Source: Desulfarculales bacterium UBA702
GTDB lineage: Bacteria; Desulfobacterota; Syntrophobacteria; Syntrophobacterales; Syntrophobacteraceae
Reading direction: 5' to 3'
Assembly (NCBI GenBank): GCA_002298165.1
Contig: DBMI01000084.1
Coordinates: forward strand, 483-64,482
DNA: 64,000 nt
The notes below the pieces were generated by a model. The model saw only the letters and a list, made by a program, of their open reading frames with translations. It had not been told where the DNA came from and ran no database searches. The first letter of the stretch is position 1. Each line of letters starts with the position of its first letter. The position numbers and the translations under genes are program-made. Shown here piece after piece: positions 16,950 through 24,079 of this stretch.

Positions 16950-18288
16950 ATTCCACCTCCGCTGCCGTCGCGCCACCGGGCGCAGTTTCGAGTTCAGGCC
17001 CTCTGCGGGCATGACGCGCTATCAGGTAGAAGGCGACCAGGCCAAGGAAGGTATATACCGCTATAAAGGCGGCAAGAGAAATCCCTACCTGAGAAGCGGC
17101 TATCGGAGATACCGCCTGTTCGGTTTTCATCATCCCGTAGACCACCCAGGGCTGCCGTCCCACTTCGGTGAGCATCCAGCCCATTTCGCAGGCGAGATAC
17201 GGCAGTGGGATCGAATAGACGAGGACTTTTAACAGCAGCGGCTTTTCCGTGATGTATTTTCTGGATGCCCAGGCGAAGCTGGTCAGAAACAGGAAAAAGA
17301 AGCCAAGCCCCATCATTACTCTGAACCCTATAAAAGGCATCCATACAGAGGGCCGCTCGGAAGGCGGAAAACTCTTGAGGCCTTTTACTTCGGCTTTTGA
17401 ATCGTGAAAGGCAAGCGTGCTAAGGCCTCCTGGAATTTCGCCGAACTCGATCAGATTGCGCTCATTTTGCGGGTCTGGGACTACAAACAGGAATTGGGGC
17501 GCATTAGTCTGGGTATTCCAGAAAGATTCCATGGCAGCGAGCTTTGCCGGCTGATATTTAGCTACAACCGCACCATTCATGTGCCCCTGGACGATTTCAA
17601 CTATCGCGAAAATGAGTCCGAAAGTTACCGCCAGCCTGAAAGACTTTGAAAAGAATGTGACATGCTGTTTTCTCAAAAGATGCCAGGCGCTTACGCCCAT
17701 AACGAAAAAAGAGCCCAGAATGTATGCGGCCGCAAGCGTATGGGAAATGGTGAACCAGGCAAAGGGCTGGAATATTACAGCCAGAAAATCTGTAAGTTCG
17801 GCCCTTCCGTTTCTGATGGCAAACCCCACGGGGTGCTGCATAAACGAATTGGCGATGAGGATCCATATGGCCGAAACACTCGAACCCAGGGCCACCAGCC
17901 ATATCGTTATGGCATGGGCCTTTGGGGAGAGCCGATTCCAGCCGAAGGCCCAGACGGCTATGAAGGAGGATTCAAGGAAAAAGGATACCGTCGCCTCGAT
18001 TGCCAGCAGCGATCCGAAAATATCTCCCACGTACTCGGAATATTTCGACCAGTTGGTCCCGAACTGGAATTCGAGTGTGATTCCGGTAACCACGCCGATA
18101 GCAAAGTTGATGAGAAAAATCTTTCCCCAGAACTTTGCCATATTCCTGTAGTCCTCATCTCCCGTTCTGACGTAGATGGTTTCCATTATCGCGATCAGCA
18201 TGGACAGCCCCAGAGTCAGGGGCACGAACAGGAAATGGAAAAATGTAGCCGATGCGAACTGTAGTCGAGATAGCATCAGGGTGTCCAT
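16942..18288 (-). CDS. cydA: Cytochrome bd ubiquinol oxidase subunit I
   Basis: 448 residues from the ATG at 18288, which is spaced 9 nt from GGAG; a GTG two codons upstream is too close. Heme ligands are visible: His18 (heme b595), His183 (heme b558) in ISHTLAAAY, and Met325/326 (b558) in FRVMMGLG; also Glu98 and Glu106. The quinol loop carries KYQPAKLAAME (K244, E253), and is of the short Q-loop type. For an otherwise anaerobic gene set it most likely serves oxygen defence, consistent with the neighbouring rubrerythrin. Confidence 0.96.
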   Translation of the reverse strand: MDTLMLSRLQFASATFFHFLFVPLTLGLSMLIAIMETIYVRTGDEDYRNMAKFWGKIFLINFAIGVVTGITLEFQFGTNWSKYSEYVGDIFGSLLAIEATVSFFLESSFIAVWAFGWNRLSPKAHAITIWLVALGSSVSAIWILIANSFMQHPVGFAIRNGRAELTDFLAVIFQPFAWFTISHTLAAAYILGSFFVMGVSAWHLLRKQHVTFFSKSFRLAVTFGLIFAIVEIVQGHMNGAVVAKYQPAKLAAMESFWNTQTNAPQFLFVVPDPQNERNLIEFGEIPGGLSTLAFHDSKAEVKGLKSFPPSERPSVWMPFIGFRVMMGLGFFFLFLTSFAWASRKYITEKPLLLKVLVYSIPLPYLACEMGWMLTEVGRQPWVVYGMMKTEQAVSPIAASQVGISLAAFIAVYTFLGLVAFYLIARHARRGPELETAPGGATAAEVEYA

Positions 18289-18346
18289 TGGCACACTCTC
18301 CTTTTCTTCTCTGACATCAACTCATTGAATCGTTGAACTAGGTGGA

Positions 18347-18416
18347 AGCTCTCCGGCAGGCTGCCTCAGGCCCAGGTGGGGCAGGCTTTCCAGCCTGCTG
18401 TCAGCCCGCCGGAGCT
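18347..18416. repeat. Nested inverted repeat upstream of cydAB
   Basis: Outer arms CCGGC/GCCGG with flanking AGCT, and a perfect inner hairpin GCAGGCT-TTCC-AGCCTGC (18381-18398). Resembles an interspersed extragenic palindrome rather than an operator. Confidence 0.4.
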
Positions 18417-18548
18417 GAAGGCCTGGCTCGAAAATCCTCGCCCCACATCGTAATCATTCCGTCTAACTTTTCCAGAGGGTCGGGGCTTTAAGTAATACGC
18501 CCAAATTCCTGAAGTAAGTTTGTGCAGTTGCCATCCCCGGATCGGATC

Positions 18549-19046
18549 TTAATCCACCTTTAAAAATGCCTTTTGGCCCGCACCGCAGATCGGGCATTCA
18601 CCTGGAGCCTCTCCGCCGCAAGTGAAGCCGCAAACCGAGCAGACGTGGTAATCGGTCTCACCGAGATTGCCCATCTCTTCCATGGCTTTTTTATAGAGAG
18701 TGGCGTGCACCGCCTCTACTGCATTAGCATAAGCGAAACTGCGCTGGGCCGCCTTATTTTCTTCCTGCCTGGCCAGCTCGATCATCGGTGGATACATCTC
18801 GATAAATTCGAAAGTTTCCCCGGCGATTGCAGCCCTGAGGTTTTCTTCGGTGGTGCCGACCTTTCCCACTACATTCAGGTGAGAGAGGGCGTGAATTGTT
18901 TCAGCCTCGGCAACGGCCCTGAAAAGCTTGGCGACCTGTTTGTAGCCCTCTTTATCCGCCTGTTTTGCAAATGCGAGATATTTCCTGTTTGCCTGAGATT
19001 CGCCTGCGAATGCCTGAATGAGGTTGCGTTCGGTCTTGCTTTCCAT
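18549..19046 (-). CDS. Rubrerythrin
   Basis: 165 residues. The N-terminal four-helix diiron domain has the ExxH-type ligands (AFAGESQANRKY, AEAETIHALSH, EAVHATLY). The C-terminal rubredoxin-like knuckle has CSVC and CPIC. NADH-linked peroxide reduction in anaerobes. 14 bp downstream of a small conserved gene on the same strand; near cytochrome bd, giving an oxygen/peroxide defence cluster. Confidence 0.95.
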   Translation of the reverse strand: MESKTERNLIQAFAGESQANRKYLAFAKQADKEGYKQVAKLFRAVAEAETIHALSHLNVVGKVGTTEENLRAAIAGETFEFIEMYPPMIELARQEENKAAQRSFAYANAVEAVHATLYKKAMEEMGNLGETDYHVCSVCGFTCGGEAPGECPICGAGQKAFLKVD

Positions 19047-19060
19047 TTGTTTTCTCCCGG

Positions 19061-19342
19061 TTATCCTCTAAGAGCATCTTTTCTTGACTTAATTGGTGAA
19101 CCCAAACCAGGTCCCACCGCCCCAACCTGCTTGCCTGTCCGTTTTGAGCGACCGGATTTCGCGATATGTGCCTCCTTTTCCTCTTTGGCCAACTTCCTGA
19201 GTTTGAAGGCCGAGTCCCTGAGAAATCCGTAAAGCACTCCGCAGCCGACGTCCTCCCTGGCTCCGTCGCCAAGATCGGCTGTCTCGGCCATGAGTTCCGC
19301 AAGCCGCAGAGTCCTTTCCAGAATTTCATCGCATTGTTTCAT
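19061..19342 (-). CDS. Small conserved-looking protein upstream of rubrerythrin
   Basis: 93 residues from the ATG at 19342, which is preceded by GAGGAG; the longer reading frame from 19399 is not supported. The N-terminal half looks helical and structured (CDEILERTLRLAELMAETAD, GCGVLYGFLRDSAFKLRKLA). The tail is basic. Two Cys only, no known domain. Likely co-transcribed with rubrerythrin (14-bp gap). Confidence 0.65.
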   Translation of the reverse strand: MKQCDEILERTLRLAELMAETADLGDGAREDVGCGVLYGFLRDSAFKLRKLAKEEKEAHIAKSGRSKRTGKQVGAVGPGLGSPIKSRKDALRG

Positions 19343-20044
19343 CCGGCAACTCCTCGAAACGGTTTTGACCTGCACTAAGGCAAGAGCCGTACCAAACATG
19401 AATGAGATGCATGTAAGACACGAATAATCAGTGATTATACCTGGTTACGCGACATCGCGAGCTGTTGCCGTTCTATTTTCCCAAGTAATTTGAGACAACC
19501 GGTGAGACACTCAATGCTAACCCGGTGAAACGTTTTTCGAAGTTCTTTAAGGGCATAAAGCGGCAAATGGTGCGGTTTGGTGAGGAGAAAAACTGTATCA
19601 GGTTGCAACCTGAGACAAAGCTGTCTCATGAGACACTTTGCACAAGCTTTCCGCGGTGCAGCAATATTTTTGGGCCCGTGCCTTAAATTTGCTTTATAAT
19701 GCCTTCTTAAAAGGTATTTTGTTGGAGTGGAATTACGAGTGTGATTTTTTGCAAGCGAATATTTTGTGTTGATGCCTCGATGAATTTCAAACTTCTGCTG
19801 GTTATCCAGGGCTGTTTCAGCGCCCGTGAACGTAAGTAGGTTAAAAATACGGTCTTTTACCCATTTAGGTTTCTAAGCTCCGGTATTAGTTAGTAACACA
19901 CAAGGTTGCGTACTTTTTTAGAAATTGTGTGCAAACGTCGAGGGGTAAGGCCCCACCTCGCCTTTTTGCGATTTATTCCTTTTATCTCGCTAACTCAATG
20001 CCGATATTCATCATAATGTTCATCTTCAAACTCCAGAGGCAAAT
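19343..20044. other. Upstream region of phaEC, no supported gene
   Basis: About 700 bp with only weak short reading frames (for example 64 codons on the minus strand at 19435-19629, without a convincing ribosome site). It contains the TGAGACA motif cluster and a TATAAT box, listed separately. Confidence 0.5.
19491..19700 (+). promoter_or_regulatory. TGAGACA/TGTCTCA palindrome cluster and possible phaEC promoter
   Basis: Five copies of a 7-mer occur: TGAGACA at 19491, 19503, 19611 and 19629, and TGTCTCA at 19622. The copies at 19622-19635 form a perfect 14-bp palindrome, and those at 19611-19628 form a second inverted pair. A TATAAT lies at 19695-19700 without a good -35. TTGCT at 19689 with GTGCC at the right spacing gives only a degenerate -24/-12 match. 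The arrangement suggests an activator-dependent or repressed promoter for phaEC, about 345 bp upstream of the start. Confidence 0.4.
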
Positions 20045-20908
20045 ATGAATGATAATCGTCAAGCGTGGAACGATCCATTTTCAGCCTGGGCCGATTTGAC
20101 AAGGTCGGTTTCCGATTTTTGGCAATCCTCCGCCAAAGCCTGGCAGGAGACAGCGACCGCCTTCACTAAGGCAGCAATGGCGCGCGAGCAGAACGAGACT
20201 GCCGCTGCCGCATGGAAGAACCTCTTTACGGGAGCATTTTCGCCAGAAGCAATGCAATCGCTTGGGAGTTCTCCCTCTTTCAGTGAAGTCGCGGTCGAGG
20301 GCGCCAGGTCCCTCATTGATGGGTTCCTGCGCTTCCAGGAGCGTATAAAAGCCTCCAGCGGCAACGGTCAAGGAGCTGATTCGGGCTGCCACCAGGACAT
20401 TTTCCGGATGTGGATGGAATTCCATGAAAAGGAGATCCGGCCGCTGCTCAATGTCCCGCAGGTGGGGCTGACAAGGTTTCACCAGGAAAAAATGAATCAG
20501 CTTCTGGACAGGTTCAATTTGTACCAGGCGGCCGTAGGCGAATTTCATTACCTGCTCTGCCGCCCTATGGAAACATCGCTAAAAGAGATGCGCGATAAAC
20601 TGGACCAGTCGCGGGAGGACGATTCCTCAAAGGACCTAAAGCAGTATTACGGGCTTTGGATAAAGACGCTCGAGGGCCATTACATGGAGTTGTTCCAGTC
20701 CCCTGAGTGGAACAAGGCTCTTGCCCGGCTGGTCGATGAGGCTTCAGGATTCAGGGTTTCGCGAAATGAGATCATGGCCGACTTGATGCAGTTTCTGCCC
20801 GTTCCAACCAACAAGGAGATGGATGAGGTTTATAAGGAACTATACACGCTGAAAAAGATGGTGAAGGGATTGATGAAAAAAGCCGCCCAACAGGAGCCGA
20901 ATGCCTAA
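20045..20908 (+). CDS. phaE: Class III polyhydroxyalkanoate synthase subunit PhaE
   Basis: 287 residues, helical and acidic/aromatic. The pattern WWADL-like (FSAWADLTRSVSDFW) at the N-terminus, a central LLNVPQVGLTRFHQEK segment and a terminal LPVPTNKEMDEVYKELYTLKK fit PhaE. PhaE forms the PhaE-PhaC complex on polymer granules. Its TAA overlaps the phaC ATG by one base (TAATG), indicating coupled translation. Confidence 0.9.
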   Translation: MNDNRQAWNDPFSAWADLTRSVSDFWQSSAKAWQETATAFTKAAMAREQNETAAAAWKNLFTGAFSPEAMQSLGSSPSFSEVAVEGARSLIDGFLRFQERIKASSGNGQGADSGCHQDIFRMWMEFHEKEIRPLLNVPQVGLTRFHQEKMNQLLDRFNLYQAAVGEFHYLLCRPMETSLKEMRDKLDQSREDDSSKDLKQYYGLWIKTLEGHYMELFQSPEWNKALARLVDEASGFRVSRNEIMADLMQFLPVPTNKEMDEVYKELYTLKKMVKGLMKKAAQQEPNA

Positions 20909-22014
20909 TGAGTTCTCAAGCATCTTACCCCGAAAGTCTGTTGAAGGTTTTTGTCGAGGGCCTTGAAAAATCCCGTGAACGAATCTTCAAATCGCGAGAT
21001 GTTCTGCTCGGACCCCTTGATACGGAAATCGCCACCACTCCCTGTGAAATCGTCTACCAGGAAGACAGGGTTAAGCTCAAGTACTACAAGCCGGCTAACC
21101 CGGAGAACCGGATCACCACCCCTCTGCTGGTAATCTACGCCCTTATAAACAGGGAAACCATGCTCGATCTTCAGCCTGGCAGAAGCGTCGTCCAAAACCT
21201 CCTAAAGGAGGGAATCGATCTCTACATGGTCGACTGGGGCTACCCCACCCGGAAGGACCGATTCCTGACAATCGACGACCATGTCAATGGATACATGGAT
21301 AACGTCGTCGATTTCGTCCGCAAGCGCCATAATGTAGATAAAATCAACATTATGGGCATCTGCATGGGCGGAACTTTTTCGGTGATGTATTCCGCCCTGC
21401 ACCCGGAAAAGGTGAAAAACCTGATTACAACCGTAACCCCTAGCAACTTCGAAACCAGCAAGGGACTTCTGCATATCTGGACCAGGGACCTCAACCTGGA
21501 CCATGTAGTTGACGCATTCGGCAACGTGCCGGGGGACCTGCTGAATATAGGGTTTTTGCTCCTGAATCCGGCGCGGCTTGTCATTGATAAATACATGAAT
21601 TATTTCGAACACATTGACAACAAGGAATTCATCGAGAACTTCATACGGATGGAAAAATGGATTTTCGACAGCCCGGATGTCCCCGGCGAGACAATCCGAC
21701 AGTTTATCGATGATTGCTACAAGAAAAACCTCCTGATCCAAAGCAAGATGGAACTGGACGGGCAAGTGGTCGATCTCAAAAACCTGACCATGCCGCTCCT
21801 TAATATTTACGGCAAATACGATCACCTGGTGCCGCCCGAGGCATGTGATGCCCTAACCAGCAAAGTCGGCAGCCTGGATGCACAAGATATCTGCCTTGAC
21901 ACCGGCCATATCGGCATCTTCGTAAGCTCGAAAAGCCAGAAGGAATTGATCCCCAAGGTTATAAGCTGGCTAAGAGAAAGGGATGGCGGCAAGGCCAAAA
22001 GAACAAAACACTAG
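20908..22014 (+). CDS. phaC: Class III poly(3-hydroxyalkanoate) synthase subunit PhaC
   Basis: 368 residues, the class III size. The lipase-like box GICMGG holds the catalytic Cys152, with Asp305 in YGKYDHLVPP and His334 in DTGHIGIF. Polymerises hydroxyacyl-CoA to storage polyester. Second gene of phaEC, followed by a strong terminator. No phaA, phaB or phasin gene is in the window. Confidence 0.95.
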   Translation: MSSQASYPESLLKVFVEGLEKSRERIFKSRDVLLGPLDTEIATTPCEIVYQEDRVKLKYYKPANPENRITTPLLVIYALINRETMLDLQPGRSVVQNLLKEGIDLYMVDWGYPTRKDRFLTIDDHVNGYMDNVVDFVRKRHNVDKINIMGICMGGTFSVMYSALHPEKVKNLITTVTPSNFETSKGLLHIWTRDLNLDHVVDAFGNVPGDLLNIGFLLLNPARLVIDKYMNYFEHIDNKEFIENFIRMEKWIFDSPDVPGETIRQFIDDCYKKNLLIQSKMELDGQVVDLKNLTMPLLNIYGKYDHLVPPEACDALTSKVGSLDAQDICLDTGHIGIFVSSKSQKELIPKVISWLRERDGGKAKRTKH

Positions 22015-22080
22015 ATTTCTAGATTTGCTGCAGACGTATGGCACTCAGTAATGTAATTTCGCCTTTGTGACGCGTGATGA

Positions 22081-22104
22081 TGGGCATGGCCTCGGCCATG
22101 CCCA
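22081..22104 (+). terminator. Intrinsic terminator of phaEC
   Basis: Perfect 10-bp stem TGGGCATGGC / GCCATGCCCA with loop CTCG, followed by TTTTAATT. Confidence 0.85.
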
Positions 22105-22285
22105 TTTTAATTCGAGATTGCGAGGGTTGGCGGGTGGCCTGGGCAGTGTCTTTTTTGCTGCCATGGGGAACAAGAGGGATTCGACATAATGTCATCATCT
22201 AACTTCCCTCTTGCTGACAGCACGACCAGTTAAAGACATTGGCCGAGTACCGTGAGTGCACCCTGGCGGACGCAAAAAAAAGAAT

Positions 22286-22334
22286 GGCGGGATCAGCTAG
22301 GATCCCGCCCAAGGGGAGGATTATGATCCTCCCC
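22286..22334 (-). terminator. Double-hairpin terminator of the PKD-repeat gene
   Basis: Two adjacent perfect stems: GGCGGGATC/GATCCCGCC (22286-22309) and GGGGAGGAT/ATCCTCCCC (22313-22334). On the minus strand they are followed by CATTCTTTTTTTT. The first stem recurs at 24028-24051 behind the next exported-protein gene. Confidence 0.8.
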
Positions 22335-22358
22335 CAACCAGTTTGTTAAGATCCAAGG

Positions 22359-23459
22359 CTAATCATCTTCATCATTATGATGATCACCATCATCATGACG
22401 ATCTTTCTCGTGTTCTTTCTTCTCTGCGGTGATCTTCACATTACAGGTATCGGAAGATTTCATTCCTCCCTTGTCAGTCACCGTCAGCTTGAATGAAAGC
22501 GATTTTGAATCCCGCACCTTGGGAGCAACGAAAGTGGGGCTGGCGTCCGTGCTGCTGGAAAGGGTCACGGCAGGCCCTCTTGTCTGCTTCCACTGGTATG
22601 ATGCTATTCCATCATCGGGATCACTCGAATTGGAACCGTCGAGCGTAACAGTTGCACGGGAAGCCACCTTTTGATCCGGCCCCGCGTCCGCTACCGGCGG
22701 AAGATTTGTAGTGGGGACGGTGCTCGGGTTTATATTGATGATGCAGGTATCGGTGGACTGCAACCCGCCCACATCGGTTACCGTGAGCTGCAAGGTTACG
22801 GATACTCCAGTCGTTCCGCCATCAGGCGCCGTAAAGGTCGGATTTACTCCGGCGGTGTCGGAAAGTGTCACGGCGGGTCCTTCGGTCTGTCCCCAAAGGT
22901 AAGACGCTATTCCGTCATCAGGATCTGTTGAAGCTGAAGCGTCCAGCACCACCGCAGCATTGGAGTCCACTGTTTGATCGGGGCCAGCATTGGCTACCGG
23001 CGGCTGATTTGCCGGAGGAGCTACCGTGGGGGTCACATTGACGATGCAGCTATCCGTTGCTGTCAGGCCACCATTGTCGGTCACCGTGAGTTGGAAGGTG
23101 AGCGCGATTCCGCTTGTGCCCGCACTGGGTGCGGTGAAGGTGGGATTAGCGGCTGCAGGGTCTGACAGTGTAACAGCTGTTCCAGCTGTTTGTGCCCATG
23201 AGTAGGAGGCAATGCTGCCGTCAGGGTCGCTCGAACTTGCTCCACTGAGCGCAACCGATGAGCCTTCGATCACCGACTGGTCAGGACCGGCGTTGGCCAC
23301 GGGCGACTGATTGACGGGAGCGCATTGATCCGCCCTTCCGGAATGGCACGAACTGCAATCGCAACCGTAACTTCCGTCTGAACGAGCGGCAGCAATGCCG
23401 TACAGAGTCGAGAGAATTAACATTACCATGAGCACGATCAGTTGGTTTCTAACTTTCAT
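22359..23459 (-). CDS. Exported protein with three PKD repeats and a CxxCH motif
   Basis: 366 residues. Signal peptide (cleavage near residue 25), then a short Cys-rich stretch C33-x-C35-xx-C38-H39 ... C46 that contains a c-type heme attachment pattern. Three tandem PKD-type beta-sandwich domains follow (about 50-140, 150-240, 250-340), each starting PPVANAGPDQ-like and containing SDPD. The C-terminal 20 residues are almost only Asp, Glu, His, Lys and Arg. Extracellular or periplasmic adhesion or metal-binding role inferred. Not recognised beyond the repeats. Confidence 0.85.
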   Translation of the reverse strand: MKVRNQLIVLMVMLILSTLYGIAAARSDGSYGCDCSSCHSGRADQCAPVNQSPVANAGPDQSVIEGSSVALSGASSSDPDGSIASYSWAQTAGTAVTLSDPAAANPTFTAPSAGTSGIALTFQLTVTDNGGLTATDSCIVNVTPTVAPPANQPPVANAGPDQTVDSNAAVVLDASASTDPDDGIASYLWGQTEGPAVTLSDTAGVNPTFTAPDGGTTGVSVTLQLTVTDVGGLQSTDTCIININPSTVPTTNLPPVADAGPDQKVASRATVTLDGSNSSDPDDGIASYQWKQTRGPAVTLSSSTDASPTFVAPKVRDSKSLSFKLTVTDKGGMKSSDTCNVKITAEKKEHEKDRHDDGDHHNDEDD

Positions 23460-24079
23460 TTGAATCTTCCTTTCTTTTCAGGTTTCTCTACAGACGGGCA
23501 ATACTAGATCGATGAAGTTTTCCTCTCCTTTCCAGCCCGCGAAGGGTTAAGTCTTTCAAGGCAGGCGCAAACCAACTCTTTTGGACACCCACCCCAATTG
23601 TAAGATAAAGGGATCTGCTGTTGAGCCGTTCCCTGTCCTCCCAAGTTTTCGGAATTGACTTTTGAGCAACTTGCATGCCTGTCCAAAAAAAGATCGGATT
23701 AATTATTATTAATAAATTAAGATCTACTAATAACTACAAGTGTTTGTGCTGTGCCTCATCATCTTCTTGGCTCCAGATCGTTATTCTATGCTCTAGATAA
23801 AATGTCTGCTTTTGTGACCACTAGTGTATTGAAATACATACATCTTAATAAGGAACGATTTCACTCGGTCGGACTGTGCCTAAAGGCGAGCTTTTCTGGG
23901 AAGGCTTTTGCAGGAAAGGAAGAACTAATCAATTGTCTGAACGAGCATGTTCTTAGGAAATCTGGAAAATTGCAACTAGTGGCGGGGCCGCTCTGAAGCC
24001 TAATAATTCGGAATATGAAACAAGAACGGCGGGATCAATTAGGATCCCGCCTCGGTGATGAAATTTCTTTGAGTTTACT
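23460..24079. other. Intergenic stretch between two exported-protein genes
   Basis: 620 bp, locally AT-rich around 23690-23740. An 81-codon plus-strand frame (23751-23996) has no ribosome site and no recognisable product. It contains the terminator at 24028-24051 and presumably the promoter of the PKD gene. Confidence 0.5.
24028..24051 (-). terminator. Hairpin terminator downstream of the SBBP-repeat gene
   Basis: Perfect 9-bp stem GGCGGGATC/GATCCCGCC, identical to the stem at 22286-22309 but with a slightly different loop. The minus-strand run after it is only moderately T-rich (GTTCTTGTTTC). Confidence 0.55.

Noticed and set aside
17579..18264. 190- and 200-codon plus-strand frames
   Set aside because: Antisense shadows of cydA, whose heme ligands and quinol loop are intact.
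19435..19629. 64-codon minus-strand frame upstream of phaE
   Set aside because: It overlaps the TGAGACA palindrome cluster and lacks a ribosome site; a regulatory region is more likely.
19681..19700. A sigma-54 promoter upstream of phaEC
   Set aside because: TTGC is present, but the -24 element matches only partly (GTGCC instead of TGGCAC), so it was not called.
21202..21825. 207-codon minus-strand frame
   Set aside because: Antisense of phaC, which has a complete catalytic triad.
23751..23996. 81-codon plus-strand frame between two exported-protein genes
   Set aside because: Considered as a transposase remnant, but no recognisable motif and no ribosome site.
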